From positions 1,674,001 through 1,738,000 of the forward strand of contig NZ_CP018787.1 of assembly GCF_002127965.1 (NCBI RefSeq): DNA of 64,000 nucleotides, given 5' to 3'. A model generated the notes under the pieces. That model saw only the letters and a list, made by a program, of their open reading frames with translations, searched no databases and was not told the DNA's origin. The stretch comes from Oxalobacter formigenes. Lineage in GTDB: Bacteria; Pseudomonadota; Gammaproteobacteria; Burkholderiales; Burkholderiaceae_D. How positions within the stretch are numbered: the stretch's first letter is position 1; each line of letters starts with the position of its first letter. This document shows, in pieces, positions 17,827-26,038 of this stretch. The position numbers and the translations under genes are program-made.

Positions 17827-18579
17827 TCAGGATTTGACCGCATGAAACCGCAAGCGGACATAATCCGCAAACCACTTGCCATCCCGGAACAAGGTCGGTC
17901 TCGCCAGCTCCATCAACTCATCCAGAAACGCCTCGCGCTCTTTCGGATGCAGGCAGGACAAATAATTATTCGCATACACCGACATCCACTCACTGACCGT
18001 CCCCGGCAGCGTTGTCGGCCTCTCGAGCGTTTCCATCGACTTGAGTTTCATCCCATGATTCTCAATCAAACCCGTCAGGCTGTCATGCGTATAAAAAATC
18101 CAGGGATGCAGATTCTCGATTTCAATCCCCCGGCGTTCCAGAGCCGTCTGGACAGCCGCAATCACATTTTTGAGATTATTCCTGTCGCCGGTTTCACCGA
18201 CAAAACGGCCGCCTTTTTTCAGCGCACGCGAGACCCCCTCGATCGCCCGGTTCGCATGGCGCATCCAGTGCAGCGAGGCATTCGAAAAAACCGCGTCGAA
18301 CTCATCCCTGAACGTCATCGCCTCCGCATTCATCAGCCGTGCATCCACATTGCGCTGCCGTGTTGCCTCGACCGCCTGTGAATTCACGTCAATAGCAACC
18401 ACCTCGCAGCCCATCTTCACCATCTCTTCGGCCAGCACGCCCAGACCACAGCCCATGTCCAGAATCCGCTCGCCCGGCTTCGGATCCAGAAGCTTCAGCA
18501 CCGGCTCACCCATGCCCGTCATCAAAGACGCCATCCTGATCTGAATTTCCTGAAAATCCTTTTCCACTTCGCCTGACAT
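17827..18579 (-). CDS. Class I SAM-dependent methyltransferase (tandem paralogue)
   Basis: 250 residues, GGAG upstream of the ATG. Motif I ILDMGCGLGVLAEEM, motif II VVAIDVNSQAVEATRQ, and FDAVFSNASLHWMRH match the following gene at 16990-17760 along the whole length, including the C-terminal WFADYVRLRFHA. Probably the first gene of a two-gene operon. Both copies keep the SAM-binding residues, so divergence in substrate rather than decay is likely. Divergent from corC. Confidence 0.78.
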   Translation of the reverse strand: MSGEVEKDFQEIQIRMASLMTGMGEPVLKLLDPKPGERILDMGCGLGVLAEEMVKMGCEVVAIDVNSQAVEATRQRNVDARLMNAEAMTFRDEFDAVFSNASLHWMRHANRAIEGVSRALKKGGRFVGETGDRNNLKNVIAAVQTALERRGIEIENLHPWIFYTHDSLTGLIENHGMKLKSMETLERPTTLPGTVSEWMSVYANNYLSCLHPKEREAFLDELMELARPTLFRDGKWFADYVRLRFHAVKS

Positions 18580-18830
18580 ATCGCACTCCGTTTTAAAAAA
18601 TAAGTAACAAAACGGTCACTTGTTGTCCCGGCCCCTTTTGATTATCCCTTCTCGCCGGTTGCAACCGCTCCCAAAATCCGACAGATGCATCCAATTAGTC
18701 CTCAAAAACACAGAAAAACCATCTAACTCAACTTTAACACGTGAAAAACGATCTGTTTCAAAATATTGTCCATTTTTACAATTCGTGTATCCTATAGCTT
18801 TCCAACACAAGGAGTCCCGTTTAAAAAGCC

Positions 18831-19715
18831 ATGCCCGAGCGACCTGAACCCTGGCAAAATGCCACCAAACCGGCCGTGTCCCTTCTGGACAGACTGGCCG
18901 CATTCATCTCCCCTGAACCCGATTCCCGTACCGAACTGCTGGAAATCCTTCACGATGCCCAGGAACGCAAACTGATCGACTCAGAATGCCTGTCCATGAT
19001 CGAAGGCGTCTTCAAGGTATTCGAATCAGCCGTACGTGACATCATGGTGCCTCGTTCCCAGATGTACGTCATTGACATTACGCGCCCCATCGATGAATGG
19101 ATCGGCAACGTCATCGAAAATGGTCATTCCCGCTATCCGGCAGTAGAAGGCGAAACGGACGAAGTCATCGGCATCCTCCATGCCAAAGACCTCCTGCACT
19201 ACCACGAAGAAGGTTTTTCCGTTCGTGAAATCCTGCACCCCGCCGTCTTCATCCCCGAATCCAAACGCTTGAACGTGCTGCTTCGCGACTTCCGTAACAA
19301 CCACAACCACATGGCCATCGTCATCGACGAATTCGGCAGCATCTCCGGCCTTGTCACCATCGAAGACGTGCTGGAACAAATCGTCGGCGACATCGAAGAC
19401 GAATTCGACGAAGAAGAAGATGAAGACAAAATCGTTCCCCTGAAAGCCGGAACCAATGGCCCCCGCTGGCGCATTCCGGCCTTAACTGAAATGGAAGACT
19501 TCAACAAAACGCTCGGCACCGGACTCGAAGACAACCGCGTCGACACCATCGGCGGCTTCGTCGCCAACCATCTCGGTCGCGTCCCGCACAAGGGCGACAC
19601 CTTCGACATCGGCGATCTCCACTTCGAAGTCCTGCGGGCTGATGCACGTCAACTTCACACCCTTCTCGTCGAAAAAAACGCAGCGATGCAGGAAAAAAAT
19701 CCGGTAACGCTGTAA
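18831..19715 (+). CDS. corC: CorC/YbeX CBS-domain protein (Mg/Co efflux-associated)
   Basis: 294 residues. A CBS pair spans about residues 68-190 (RDIMVPRSQMYVID, RYPAVEG, IGILHAKDLL; then AIVIDEFGSISGLVTIEDVLEQIVGDIEDE). It is followed by the CorC_HlyC transporter-associated domain (TIGGFVANHLGRVPHKGD). The acidic EDEFDEEEDED stretch is typical. Family knowledge links CorC to magnesium/cobalt efflux and, as YbeX, to ribosome homeostasis. A possible promoter is TTGTCC (18766-18771), 16 bases, TATCCT (18788-18793). It lies upstream of lnt as in many proteobacteria, but a small extra gene intervenes. Confidence 0.88.
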   Translation: MPERPEPWQNATKPAVSLLDRLAAFISPEPDSRTELLEILHDAQERKLIDSECLSMIEGVFKVFESAVRDIMVPRSQMYVIDITRPIDEWIGNVIENGHSRYPAVEGETDEVIGILHAKDLLHYHEEGFSVREILHPAVFIPESKRLNVLLRDFRNNHNHMAIVIDEFGSISGLVTIEDVLEQIVGDIEDEFDEEEDEDKIVPLKAGTNGPRWRIPALTEMEDFNKTLGTGLEDNRVDTIGGFVANHLGRVPHKGDTFDIGDLHFEVLRADARQLHTLLVEKNAAMQEKNPVTL

Positions 19716-19847
19716 AATACGCACATTGCTTTTCCGGGGTCCTTGAAAATACAGAAAAAGGACCCAATTTGCCGATTAACAGTTACAATCTGTTGACTCC
19801 GGTAACGGAAGGCAGGCCATTAAACATTAGCCAAAAATGAGGTATTT

Positions 19848-20171
19848 ATGAAGACTGACAAAGACATCGAAAAAAACGATGCCGACGATACCGGCATCTG
19901 CCTGAACTATATCGACAACGAGGCTGACGACCCGACGTTCGAACTGAACACGACCGGCCGCAGCATGAACCACCTTGATGCCCAGTGCGAACCCGATCCG
20001 TTCACACCGCCATCAATGGAAGCGGTTGCCTATCAGGACCCGCTCGGAGACGTCGAACTCGGCGACATGGACGACACCGGCATTTGCATGGGTTACATCG
20101 ATCCCGATATCGACGACCCGACCAGTGAAGTCGATATGAGCGGTAGCGAAGTAAACCGCCTGTACAACTAG
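19848..20171 (+). CDS. Small acidic two-repeat protein between corC and lnt
   Basis: 107 residues, very acidic, no signal peptide or membrane segment. Two copies of a motif DDTGIC[LM]xYID followed by DDPT[FS]E occur at about residues 10-30 and 75-95 (DDTGICLNYIDNEADDPTFE and DDTGICMGYIDPDIDDPTSE). GAGG lies five bases before the ATG. It has no family I recognise. Position between corC and lnt in the same direction suggests co-transcription with envelope genes, but the function is unknown. The paired cysteines and aspartates could bind metal; that is speculation. Confidence 0.65.
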   Translation: MKTDKDIEKNDADDTGICLNYIDNEADDPTFELNTTGRSMNHLDAQCEPDPFTPPSMEAVAYQDPLGDVELGDMDDTGICMGYIDPDIDDPTSEVDMSGSEVNRLYN

Positions 20172-20266
20172 ACACCGCCGCTCCCCTTGCGGGAACGGAT
20201 GGACAAAGGGAACCTTTGACGTTCCCGGGGAAAAAATTTTCCCGAAGAAAGGGACACCGACGGCCA

Positions 20267-21817
20267 ATGAAACGATTAAAGCCCTTAATGCTTCCACTAA
20301 TCGCTGTCATTGCCGGCGCGTGTAACACTTTCGCCTTCGCCCCATACCATTACTGGATCGTCCAGATCCTCGCACTGGCCATACTCGCCAGCCTGGTTAT
20401 CCGCACCGACAGGGCCAAAACCGCTTTCATCCTCGGCTGGGCCTACGGCTTCGGCAGCCTTGTTTCAGGCATCCACTGGCTTTTCGTCAGCATGCACCAG
20501 TACGGTGGCATGAATGCCCCCATGGCCGTGACCGCCGTCGTCCTGCTCTCGCTCTTTCTGGGCATACTGGCCGGTTTTGCCACAGGCCTGACCCGTTTTT
20601 TCATGAAAAGATGGAACGCGACAAACACCGTCACCGTCTTCTTCATCTTCCCTGCCTTCTGGGCCATCTTCGAATGGGTACGCGGCTGGATCGTCACCGG
20701 ACTGCCCTGGGTCGTCACCGGCTACGCCCACACCGACAGCCCACTGGCCGGATACGCCCCCATCGTCGGCGTCTATGGCATCTGTTTTGTCGCCGCCATC
20801 GTCGCCGGAGCCATCGCGCTCTTTTTCACCATCGGGCGCGACCACTGGATAAAACTTCTGACCGCATCCATTTTGCCCATTGTCGTCATTCTGGTGGCAG
20901 GCCAGTTCCTGCGCCATGTCCAGTGGACAGAACCCGCAGGCCAACCCATACAGGTACGCCTGTTGCAGGGCAACATCCCTCAGGAATTCAAATTCACCCC
21001 CGAACAAATCACCACGGCGCTCACCATGTATGCCGACGCCATCACCGGCAAACAGGCTGACCTGATCGTCACCCCCGAAACTGCCGTACCGGTCTACATC
21101 CAGCAATTGCCGACCGGTTACCTCGAACACCTTGCGCAGTTCGCCGCCCGCAGCTTCTCACACATCGCTTTAGGCATCCCGCTGGCCGACAGTCCGAAAA
21201 ACTACACCAACAGCCTCGTCGTTATCTCACCCGACGACCATGGAAAAACAGGGCAATTCGGCTACCGCTACAACAAGCACCACCTCGTTCCCTTCGGTGA
21301 ATTCGTCCCGACCGGATTTCGCTGGTTCGTCAACATGATGCGCATTCCTCTGGGCGACTTCACCCGTGGCGACCCGCTGCAAAAACCGTTTGCCGTCAAA
21401 GACCAGTGGATCATGCCCAACATCTGCTATGAAGACATCTTCGGCGAGGAAATCGTCGACCAGATCCGCAATGAACAGGAAATCGGCAACAGCCAGCCCA
21501 CCATTTTGCTGAACGTCTCCAACATCGCCTGGTTCGGCAACACCATCGCCCTGCCCCAGCACCTGCAAATCTCGCAAATGCGCTCGCTGGAAACCCGCCG
21601 CCCCATGCTGCGCGCCACCAACACCGGCGCCACCGCCGTCATCAACGCCCAGGGCAACATACAGGCTACCCTCACCCCCTACACCCGCAGTGAGCTCGAC
21701 GTCACCGTACAGGGCTACCATGGCTCGACCCCGTACATCCGCTACGGCAACCTGTTGATCCTCGCCATCGCCGTCCTCTTTCTGGCCATCGGCAAATTCG
21801 CGTCCAGACAGCGATAA
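20267..21817 (+). CDS. lnt: Apolipoprotein N-acyltransferase
   Basis: 516 residues. The N-terminal half holds about seven membrane helices (PLMLPLIAVIAGACNTFAFA, AVVLLSLFLGILAGFATGL, VTVFFIFPAFWAIFEWVRGW). The C-terminal half is a nitrilase-fold domain with the triad glutamate in VTPETAVPV, lysine in YNKHHLVPFGEF and cysteine in NICYEDIFGEE. The enzyme adds the third acyl chain to lipoproteins in the inner membrane. Start at 20267 gives the standard N-terminus MKRLKPLML; a TTG at 20216 in frame is possible. Last helix near the C-terminus (LLILAIAVLFLAIGKF). Confidence 0.92.
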   Translation: MKRLKPLMLPLIAVIAGACNTFAFAPYHYWIVQILALAILASLVIRTDRAKTAFILGWAYGFGSLVSGIHWLFVSMHQYGGMNAPMAVTAVVLLSLFLGILAGFATGLTRFFMKRWNATNTVTVFFIFPAFWAIFEWVRGWIVTGLPWVVTGYAHTDSPLAGYAPIVGVYGICFVAAIVAGAIALFFTIGRDHWIKLLTASILPIVVILVAGQFLRHVQWTEPAGQPIQVRLLQGNIPQEFKFTPEQITTALTMYADAITGKQADLIVTPETAVPVYIQQLPTGYLEHLAQFAARSFSHIALGIPLADSPKNYTNSLVVISPDDHGKTGQFGYRYNKHHLVPFGEFVPTGFRWFVNMMRIPLGDFTRGDPLQKPFAVKDQWIMPNICYEDIFGEEIVDQIRNEQEIGNSQPTILLNVSNIAWFGNTIALPQHLQISQMRSLETRRPMLRATNTGATAVINAQGNIQATLTPYTRSELDVTVQGYHGSTPYIRYGNLLILAIAVLFLAIGKFASRQR

Positions 21818-21839
21818 ACATCTCACCAAACCACAGCCG

Positions 21840-21878
21840 AAAAAAAACCATCCAGGATCCTGGCAATGGCTTTTTAAC
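21840..21878. terminator. Bidirectional terminator between lnt and yoeB
   Basis: The palindrome CCAGGATCCTGG (21852-21863) is extended by CCAT/ATGG with a two-base bulge, with an A-run to the left and CTTTTT to the right. It separates converging genes. Confidence 0.65.
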
Positions 21879-21922
21879 AGACAAGCCTTTTATCTTTTAA
21901 CACCCGGCTGGTAACAAGCTCT

Positions 21923-22195
21923 TCAAAAACCTTCATAGTGAGACCACATAGAGAGCATTCTGGCCACCTTTTCCTCTTCAAAAACCTCATAAACCAGTCT
22001 GTGTCTGATATTGATCCTTCTTGAAAATACCCCTTGCAGATCGCCCACCAGCTTTTCATAGGCAGGGATAGTACCAAACGGGTCATTTCTCAACACGTCA
22101 ATCAGGTTTTTCGTTTTTTCTTCCGGATGAGCCGCTTTTAACTTCGGTATGTCCATTAACGCATAGTTGCAGTACACAATCCGGTAACTCACCAC
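21923..22195 (-). CDS. yoeB: YoeB/Txe-family mRNA interferase toxin
   Basis: 90 residues, a normal length for the family. The sequence YEKLVGDLQGVFSRRINIRHRLVY and the C-terminal MLSMWSHYEGF match YoeB; E47, R66, H86 and Y87 correspond to the catalytic E46, R65, H83 and Y84 of E. coli YoeB. The family cleaves mRNA in the ribosomal A site. The start codon overlaps the end of the antitoxin gene by seven bases, as usual for type II modules. The toxin looks intact even though its antitoxin gene carries a frameshift. Confidence 0.88.
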   Translation of the reverse strand: MVSYRIVYCNYALMDIPKLKAAHPEEKTKNLIDVLRNDPFGTIPAYEKLVGDLQGVFSRRINIRHRLVYEVFEEEKVARMLSMWSHYEGF

Positions 22196-22436
22196 GTCAC
22201 CTCATCTGCAGGCTGGCTGTCAGACAATGGCTCTTTCATCCCTGCCAGAATCTGTTCCTTCAGCCCGGGAACCGACGAAACATAAAGCGTCTCGATAAGG
22301 CTCCTGTAATCCGCCTCACTGATCATCACGGCATGCCCGTCTTTTGTACTGATGTTAACCGGCTGGTTGAATTTGATCACCTGTTCGAGCACGGAAAAAT
22401 ATTTTTCCGAAATGACGTGATATTCATATTATTCAT
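22189..22436 (-). pseudogene. yefM: YefM/Phd-family antitoxin with an apparent frameshift
   Basis: The part from 22392 (VLEQVIKFNQPVNISTKDG, then HAVMISEADYRSLIETLY, ending ADEVTW) is a clear YefM antitoxin but has no good start. The missing N-terminus lies immediately upstream in another frame: ATG at 22436 or 22427 with GAGG upstream gives MNNMNITSFRKNIF. Adding one T in the T-run near 22394-22398 joins the two as FRKNIFSVLEQV, the family N-terminus. So either one base was lost, the assembly is wrong, or a -1 slip restores the frame. Since a free YoeB would be toxic, loss of function needs explaining. Confidence 0.75.
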
Positions 22437-22462
22437 AGCCTTACCTCAATAAAACATTGTGC

Positions 22463-22478
22463 GTACATAATAATGTAC
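22463..22478. promoter_or_regulatory. YefM-type operator
   Basis: GTACAT-AATA-ATGTAC inverted repeat followed by A, containing the TGTACA core known from YefM-YoeB operators. It lies about 27 bp upstream of the antitoxin start. Confidence 0.7.
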
Positions 22479-22773
22479 ACTTTAAAATAAATCATGCACC
22501 CCTTTTGGCCTCCATTGACATCTCTATCAAGCCTCTCTCCGTTACTTACAGGCAACATATCAGAAGGATACCGTATCGATTGCCCGTCCCTGAAATCCTT
22601 CAAAGCCGCTCCCTCCAAACGCCCTCATGACATCATTCACAAGAAACCCGTCGTTTTTTTCAGGCATCCCTCCAATGTTGCCACAGCTCAATATTTATCA
22701 CCCTGTGTAACAAATGTGACAGCACAAACCCGTACCTTGCGTTACCTTAGTAGCGACGTCATTCAGGCAACAT
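22479..22773. other. Divergent intergenic region
   Basis: About 295 bases between the yefM-yoeB operator and the Crp/Fnr gene. No gene. CTGTGTAACAAATGTGACAG (about 22703-22722) is a loose inverted repeat of Crp-site style and could be an autoregulatory operator. Confidence 0.4.
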
Positions 22774-23421
22774 ATGACCCCAGATACAAAAAAGCTGATC
22801 AACATGCCGGTCTTTGCGCATCTTTCCATGGAAAAACTGGAAGAATTCCTTGAAAAGACGCCCTGTCGGCTAGCGCATTACGAAACGCGCGAACACATCG
22901 CCATGCAAGGCGCCCCCTGCCGGGCATTTATCTTGCTGTGCGAGGGGCAGGTTCGCGCCTCCATGATCGGCACGGACGGCAGGCAGATTACCATTGAAGA
23001 CCACGAAGCCCCCATGCTGCTGGCCTCCAACTTCGTATTCGCCACACACAACCATTTCCCTGTCGACATCATCGCGATCACCCCATGCGAAATCATGGTC
23101 ATTGAAAAAGAACCGTTCATGGAACTGATGTGTACCGAACCGGTCGTTTTGCAGAATTTTTTGCGCATCCTCTCCGACCGGAGCCATATCCTCAGCCGGA
23201 AACTGGGTTCCCTTGTCCTCCTGAAACTGAAAAACCGGATCGCTGCCTACCTTCTCGAACATCAGGAAATACGCAACCAGCAGGAAGTGGCCGACTATCT
23301 CGGCGTGGCACGTCCCTCACTGGCCCGCGTACTGGCCGAACTGGCGCAGGAAGGTTCCGTCCTCTTCGAAAACCGCCGTGTCACCATCGCAGACCAGGCC
23401 AAACTGGAAAAATACCTGTAA
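22774..23421 (+). CDS. Crp/Fnr-family transcription regulator
   Basis: 215 residues. The N-terminal cyclic-nucleotide-binding fold runs from about residue 10 to 125 (FAHLSMEKLEEFLEKTPCR, AFILLCEGQVRASMIG, IAITPCEIMVIEKEPF). The C-terminal winged helix carries RNQQEVADYLGVARPSLARVL. It lacks the N-terminal four-cysteine cluster of FNR, so it is closer to the DNR/NnrR or heme-type NO sensors, an inference supported by the ric gene 15 bp downstream. Such regulators activate nitrosative-stress genes under low oxygen. Confidence 0.82.
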   Translation: MTPDTKKLINMPVFAHLSMEKLEEFLEKTPCRLAHYETREHIAMQGAPCRAFILLCEGQVRASMIGTDGRQITIEDHEAPMLLASNFVFATHNHFPVDIIAITPCEIMVIEKEPFMELMCTEPVVLQNFLRILSDRSHILSRKLGSLVLLKLKNRIAAYLLEHQEIRNQQEVADYLGVARPSLARVLAELAQEGSVLFENRRVTIADQAKLEKYL

Positions 23422-23436
23422 TACCCCTGAACAAAC

Positions 23437-24162
23437 ATGAAAAAATTCCACACCATGACCACAGGCCAGATCGTCGCCTGCAACTACCAATATGCTGCCA
23501 TTTTCAGGCATTACGGCATCGATTTCTGCTGTCAGGGAAACGTCCCGCTTAAAAAAGCCTGCGAAAAAGCGGGCATAGACAGCCAGACCCTGATAAAAGA
23601 ACTCGAAAAAGAAGATCCGCGTGCCTACTTCACCGTCGACTTCCAGAGCTGGCCCACCGACCTCCTGCTTGACTTTATCCTCAAATTCCACCATCGACGC
23701 TCACGCAGTGAAGGCGCGCTTATCAACGAACTGGCCGAAAAAGTCCTTTCCGTACATGGTGTAAACCATCCTGAACTCCGTGCCATCCGCCAGCTGGTAC
23801 AGGAAGCCATGATCGACCTTGAAAACCATCTCGGCAAGAAAGAACAAGTCCTTTTCCCCTACCTCTACGAAATGACGCAATCCCTTGCCCGGGGATTGCG
23901 TCCCGGTTCATTCCATTGCGGCACCATCAAAAGCCCGATCGCCGTCATGATGGCCGAACACGAAACCGAAGGGGAACGCTGGCGTGAAATCCACCGCCTG
24001 ACCGACGGATACACCACCCCCGACGACGGCTGCGCCACCTACTGGCTCTTCATGGAACGACTGAAACTTTTCGAAGAAGGCCTTCACCACCACATCCACC
24101 TTGAAAACAACATCGTCTTTCCCCGCGCCATCGCCATGGAACAAAGCATCCGGCAAAGTTGA
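23437..24162 (+). CDS. ric: Iron-sulfur cluster repair di-iron protein (RIC/YtfE/ScdA)
   Basis: 241 residues. The N-terminal ScdA_N domain (DUF542) includes the conserved GIDFCCQGN. The hemerythrin-like domain follows with candidate di-iron ligands in LKFHHRRSR, DLENHLGKKEQVLFPYL, MMAEHETEG and EEGLHHHIHLENNIVFPRA. The family repairs iron-sulfur clusters damaged by nitric oxide or oxidants in the cytoplasm. Only 15 bases separate it from the Crp/Fnr regulator gene, so the two form an operon, and the regulator probably responds to the same stress. Confidence 0.9.
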   Translation: MKKFHTMTTGQIVACNYQYAAIFRHYGIDFCCQGNVPLKKACEKAGIDSQTLIKELEKEDPRAYFTVDFQSWPTDLLLDFILKFHHRRSRSEGALINELAEKVLSVHGVNHPELRAIRQLVQEAMIDLENHLGKKEQVLFPYLYEMTQSLARGLRPGSFHCGTIKSPIAVMMAEHETEGERWREIHRLTDGYTTPDDGCATYWLFMERLKLFEEGLHHHIHLENNIVFPRAIAMEQSIRQS

Positions 24163-24186
24163 CCGGAACGGAAAAGAACGTTCCCC

Positions 24187-24224
24187 CATAAAAAAAGCTC
24201 CTCACATGAGGAGCTTTTTCAAGG
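24187..24224. terminator. Bidirectional terminator
   Basis: AAAAAGCTCCTCA (24192-24204) and TGAGGAGCTTTTT (24207-24219) are perfectly complementary. It ends the ric operon and the converging permease gene. Confidence 0.9.
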
Positions 24225-24235
24225 CCTTCAATCCA

Positions 24236-25684
24236 TCAACCGTTCCCGTGACCTTCGTCGATCTCCTTTATCCCCTTCGCCATCTCGGCCACATTCCCCT
24301 TCACCCTGACATAACCGATCGCCAGCGCAACCAGCCACACAGGCACCGCCATCAGCGCCAGCCGCGTATCCGGCTCGAACGTCAGGAGCACGAAAACGAA
24401 TGCGAAAAACGCCAGGCAACACCAGGTCATCCACACCCCGCCCGGCATCCTGAAAATCGACGCCTTGTGTTTTTCAGGACGCTTTTTCCGGTAAACCAGA
24501 TATGCCATCAGAATCACCGTCCATACAAACATGAATAGCGTCGCCGACACCGTCGTCACCACCGTAAACGCCGTAATCACATTCGGCATCACGAAAATCA
24601 GCGCCGCACCCGACAAAAGACAAATCCCCGAAAACGTCAGCCCGGCCGCAGGCACGGCATGCTTTGACAGGCGTGAAAACAGCTTCGGAGCCACCCCCCA
24701 TGTCGAGAGGCTATACAGCATACGCGACGTCGAATACACCCCGCCGTTAGCCGACGAAGCCGCCGACGTCAGCACCACAAAATTCACGATCCCCGCCGCC
24801 GCAGGCAGCCCGATCATCGAAAACATCCCCACAAACGGACTCTTGTCCGGCGACACCGTACTCCACGGAGTCACCGCCATAATCGCCATCAGGGCAAACA
24901 CATAGAAAAAGATAATCCGGATCGGAATCGAATTGATCGCCTTCGGCAAGGTCTTTTCAGGGTCCTGCGTTTCCGCTGCCGTCGTCCCCACCAGCTCGAT
25001 CCCCACAAACGCGAAAATCGCGATCTGGAAACCGGCGAAAAAGCCCATAATCCCTTTCGGGAAAACCCCGCCATACGTCCAGAGATTCGACAGCGCCGCC
25101 TCGACCCCGTCAGGAGAGCGGTAAGACGTCGCCATCAGGAAAAAGCCCACCACAATCAGCGCGACAATCGCGATAATCTTGATCAGCGAAAACCAGAACT
25201 CCGTCTCCCCGAAAAGCCGGACCGACAGCATATTCAGCGAAAACAGCAAAATAATCGTGGCAATCGCCGGAATCCACCCCGGCAAATCCGGCCACCAGAA
25301 ATGCACGTACCCCGCAATCGCAATCACGTCCGCCACCCCGGTCACCACCCAGCAGAACCAGTACGTCCAGCCCGTGAAATACCCCGCCCAGGGGCCAAGG
25401 AGATCAGATGTAAAATCCGAAAAAGAACGGTAATTCAGGTTCGAGAGCAACAACTCCCCCATCGCCCGCATCACGAAAAACAGGAAAAACCCGATCACCA
25501 TATAAACCAGAATGATCGAGGGGCCCGCCACACTGATCGTCTTGCCCGATCCCATGAACAGGCCTGTGCCGATCGCCCCGGAAATCGCAATCAGCTGAAC
25601 GTGCCGGTTGCTCAGATTACGCTTTAACCTCTTATGCTTGACCACGACCGGCTCGGAGTCATCTTTAACAATATCTTCAGTCAT
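24236..25684 (-). CDS. APC-family amino acid permease (CycA-like)
   Basis: 482 residues, twelve predicted membrane helices. The start of helix 1 carries the family signature (HVQLIAISGAIGTGLFMGSG), followed by MRAMGELLLSNLNYRSFSDF and FAFVGIELVGTTAAETQDPEKTLP-type sequence. Closest in character to CycA, the D-serine/D-alanine/glycine proton symporter, within the AAT subgroup. Exact substrate is not readable. The ATG at 25684 is preferred over a TTG one codon earlier. It diverges from the toxin locus. Confidence 0.85.
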   Translation of the reverse strand: MTEDIVKDDSEPVVVKHKRLKRNLSNRHVQLIAISGAIGTGLFMGSGKTISVAGPSIILVYMVIGFFLFFVMRAMGELLLSNLNYRSFSDFTSDLLGPWAGYFTGWTYWFCWVVTGVADVIAIAGYVHFWWPDLPGWIPAIATIILLFSLNMLSVRLFGETEFWFSLIKIIAIVALIVVGFFLMATSYRSPDGVEAALSNLWTYGGVFPKGIMGFFAGFQIAIFAFVGIELVGTTAAETQDPEKTLPKAINSIPIRIIFFYVFALMAIMAVTPWSTVSPDKSPFVGMFSMIGLPAAAGIVNFVVLTSAASSANGGVYSTSRMLYSLSTWGVAPKLFSRLSKHAVPAAGLTFSGICLLSGAALIFVMPNVITAFTVVTTVSATLFMFVWTVILMAYLVYRKKRPEKHKASIFRMPGGVWMTWCCLAFFAFVFVLLTFEPDTRLALMAVPVWLVALAIGYVRVKGNVAEMAKGIKEIDEGHGNG

Positions 25685-25831
25685 CAAAACATCAGTATCA
25701 ACACGCGGGACACGCCGCTACCACCATCTCTTCAAATGGACCATCGCAAGAGATTAAAGCCTTTGTCGGCAAAAAGCAAAAAAACACAAACAGAACAACA
25801 ACAACCCGCCAAAACACCCGCCCTTTTCCCC

Positions 25832-25893
25832 ACCATAAAACAGACCATATAAAGCTTGCAATATTGACAAATAGTCCTTATATGGTTTATAAT
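25832..25893 (+). promoter_or_regulatory. Promoter and putative repressor sites of the RNase toxin locus
   Basis: A near-consensus sigma-70 promoter, TTGACA (25864-25869), 18 bases, TATAAT (25888-25893), points at the toxin gene. CCTTATATGGT (25876-25886) sits inside its spacer, ACCATATAAAG (25844-25854) lies upstream in the opposite orientation, and ACCATAAAAC at 25832-25841. The same motif occurs in the cI control region and at 46875. A protein bound here would block RNA polymerase. Confidence 0.7.
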
Positions 25894-26038
25894 CAGAGTT
25901 AAAGCAGAGTCCGCTATATCAAAACGGACCGGGTCAGACCGTATCAGGTTGCAAAAAACAAAAACAACACGGCCGGGCATGAACACCAGATCACGTCCTT
26001 TTGCCCTGAAGCCGGAAAAAGAAAGCGGAGGTGAACGA

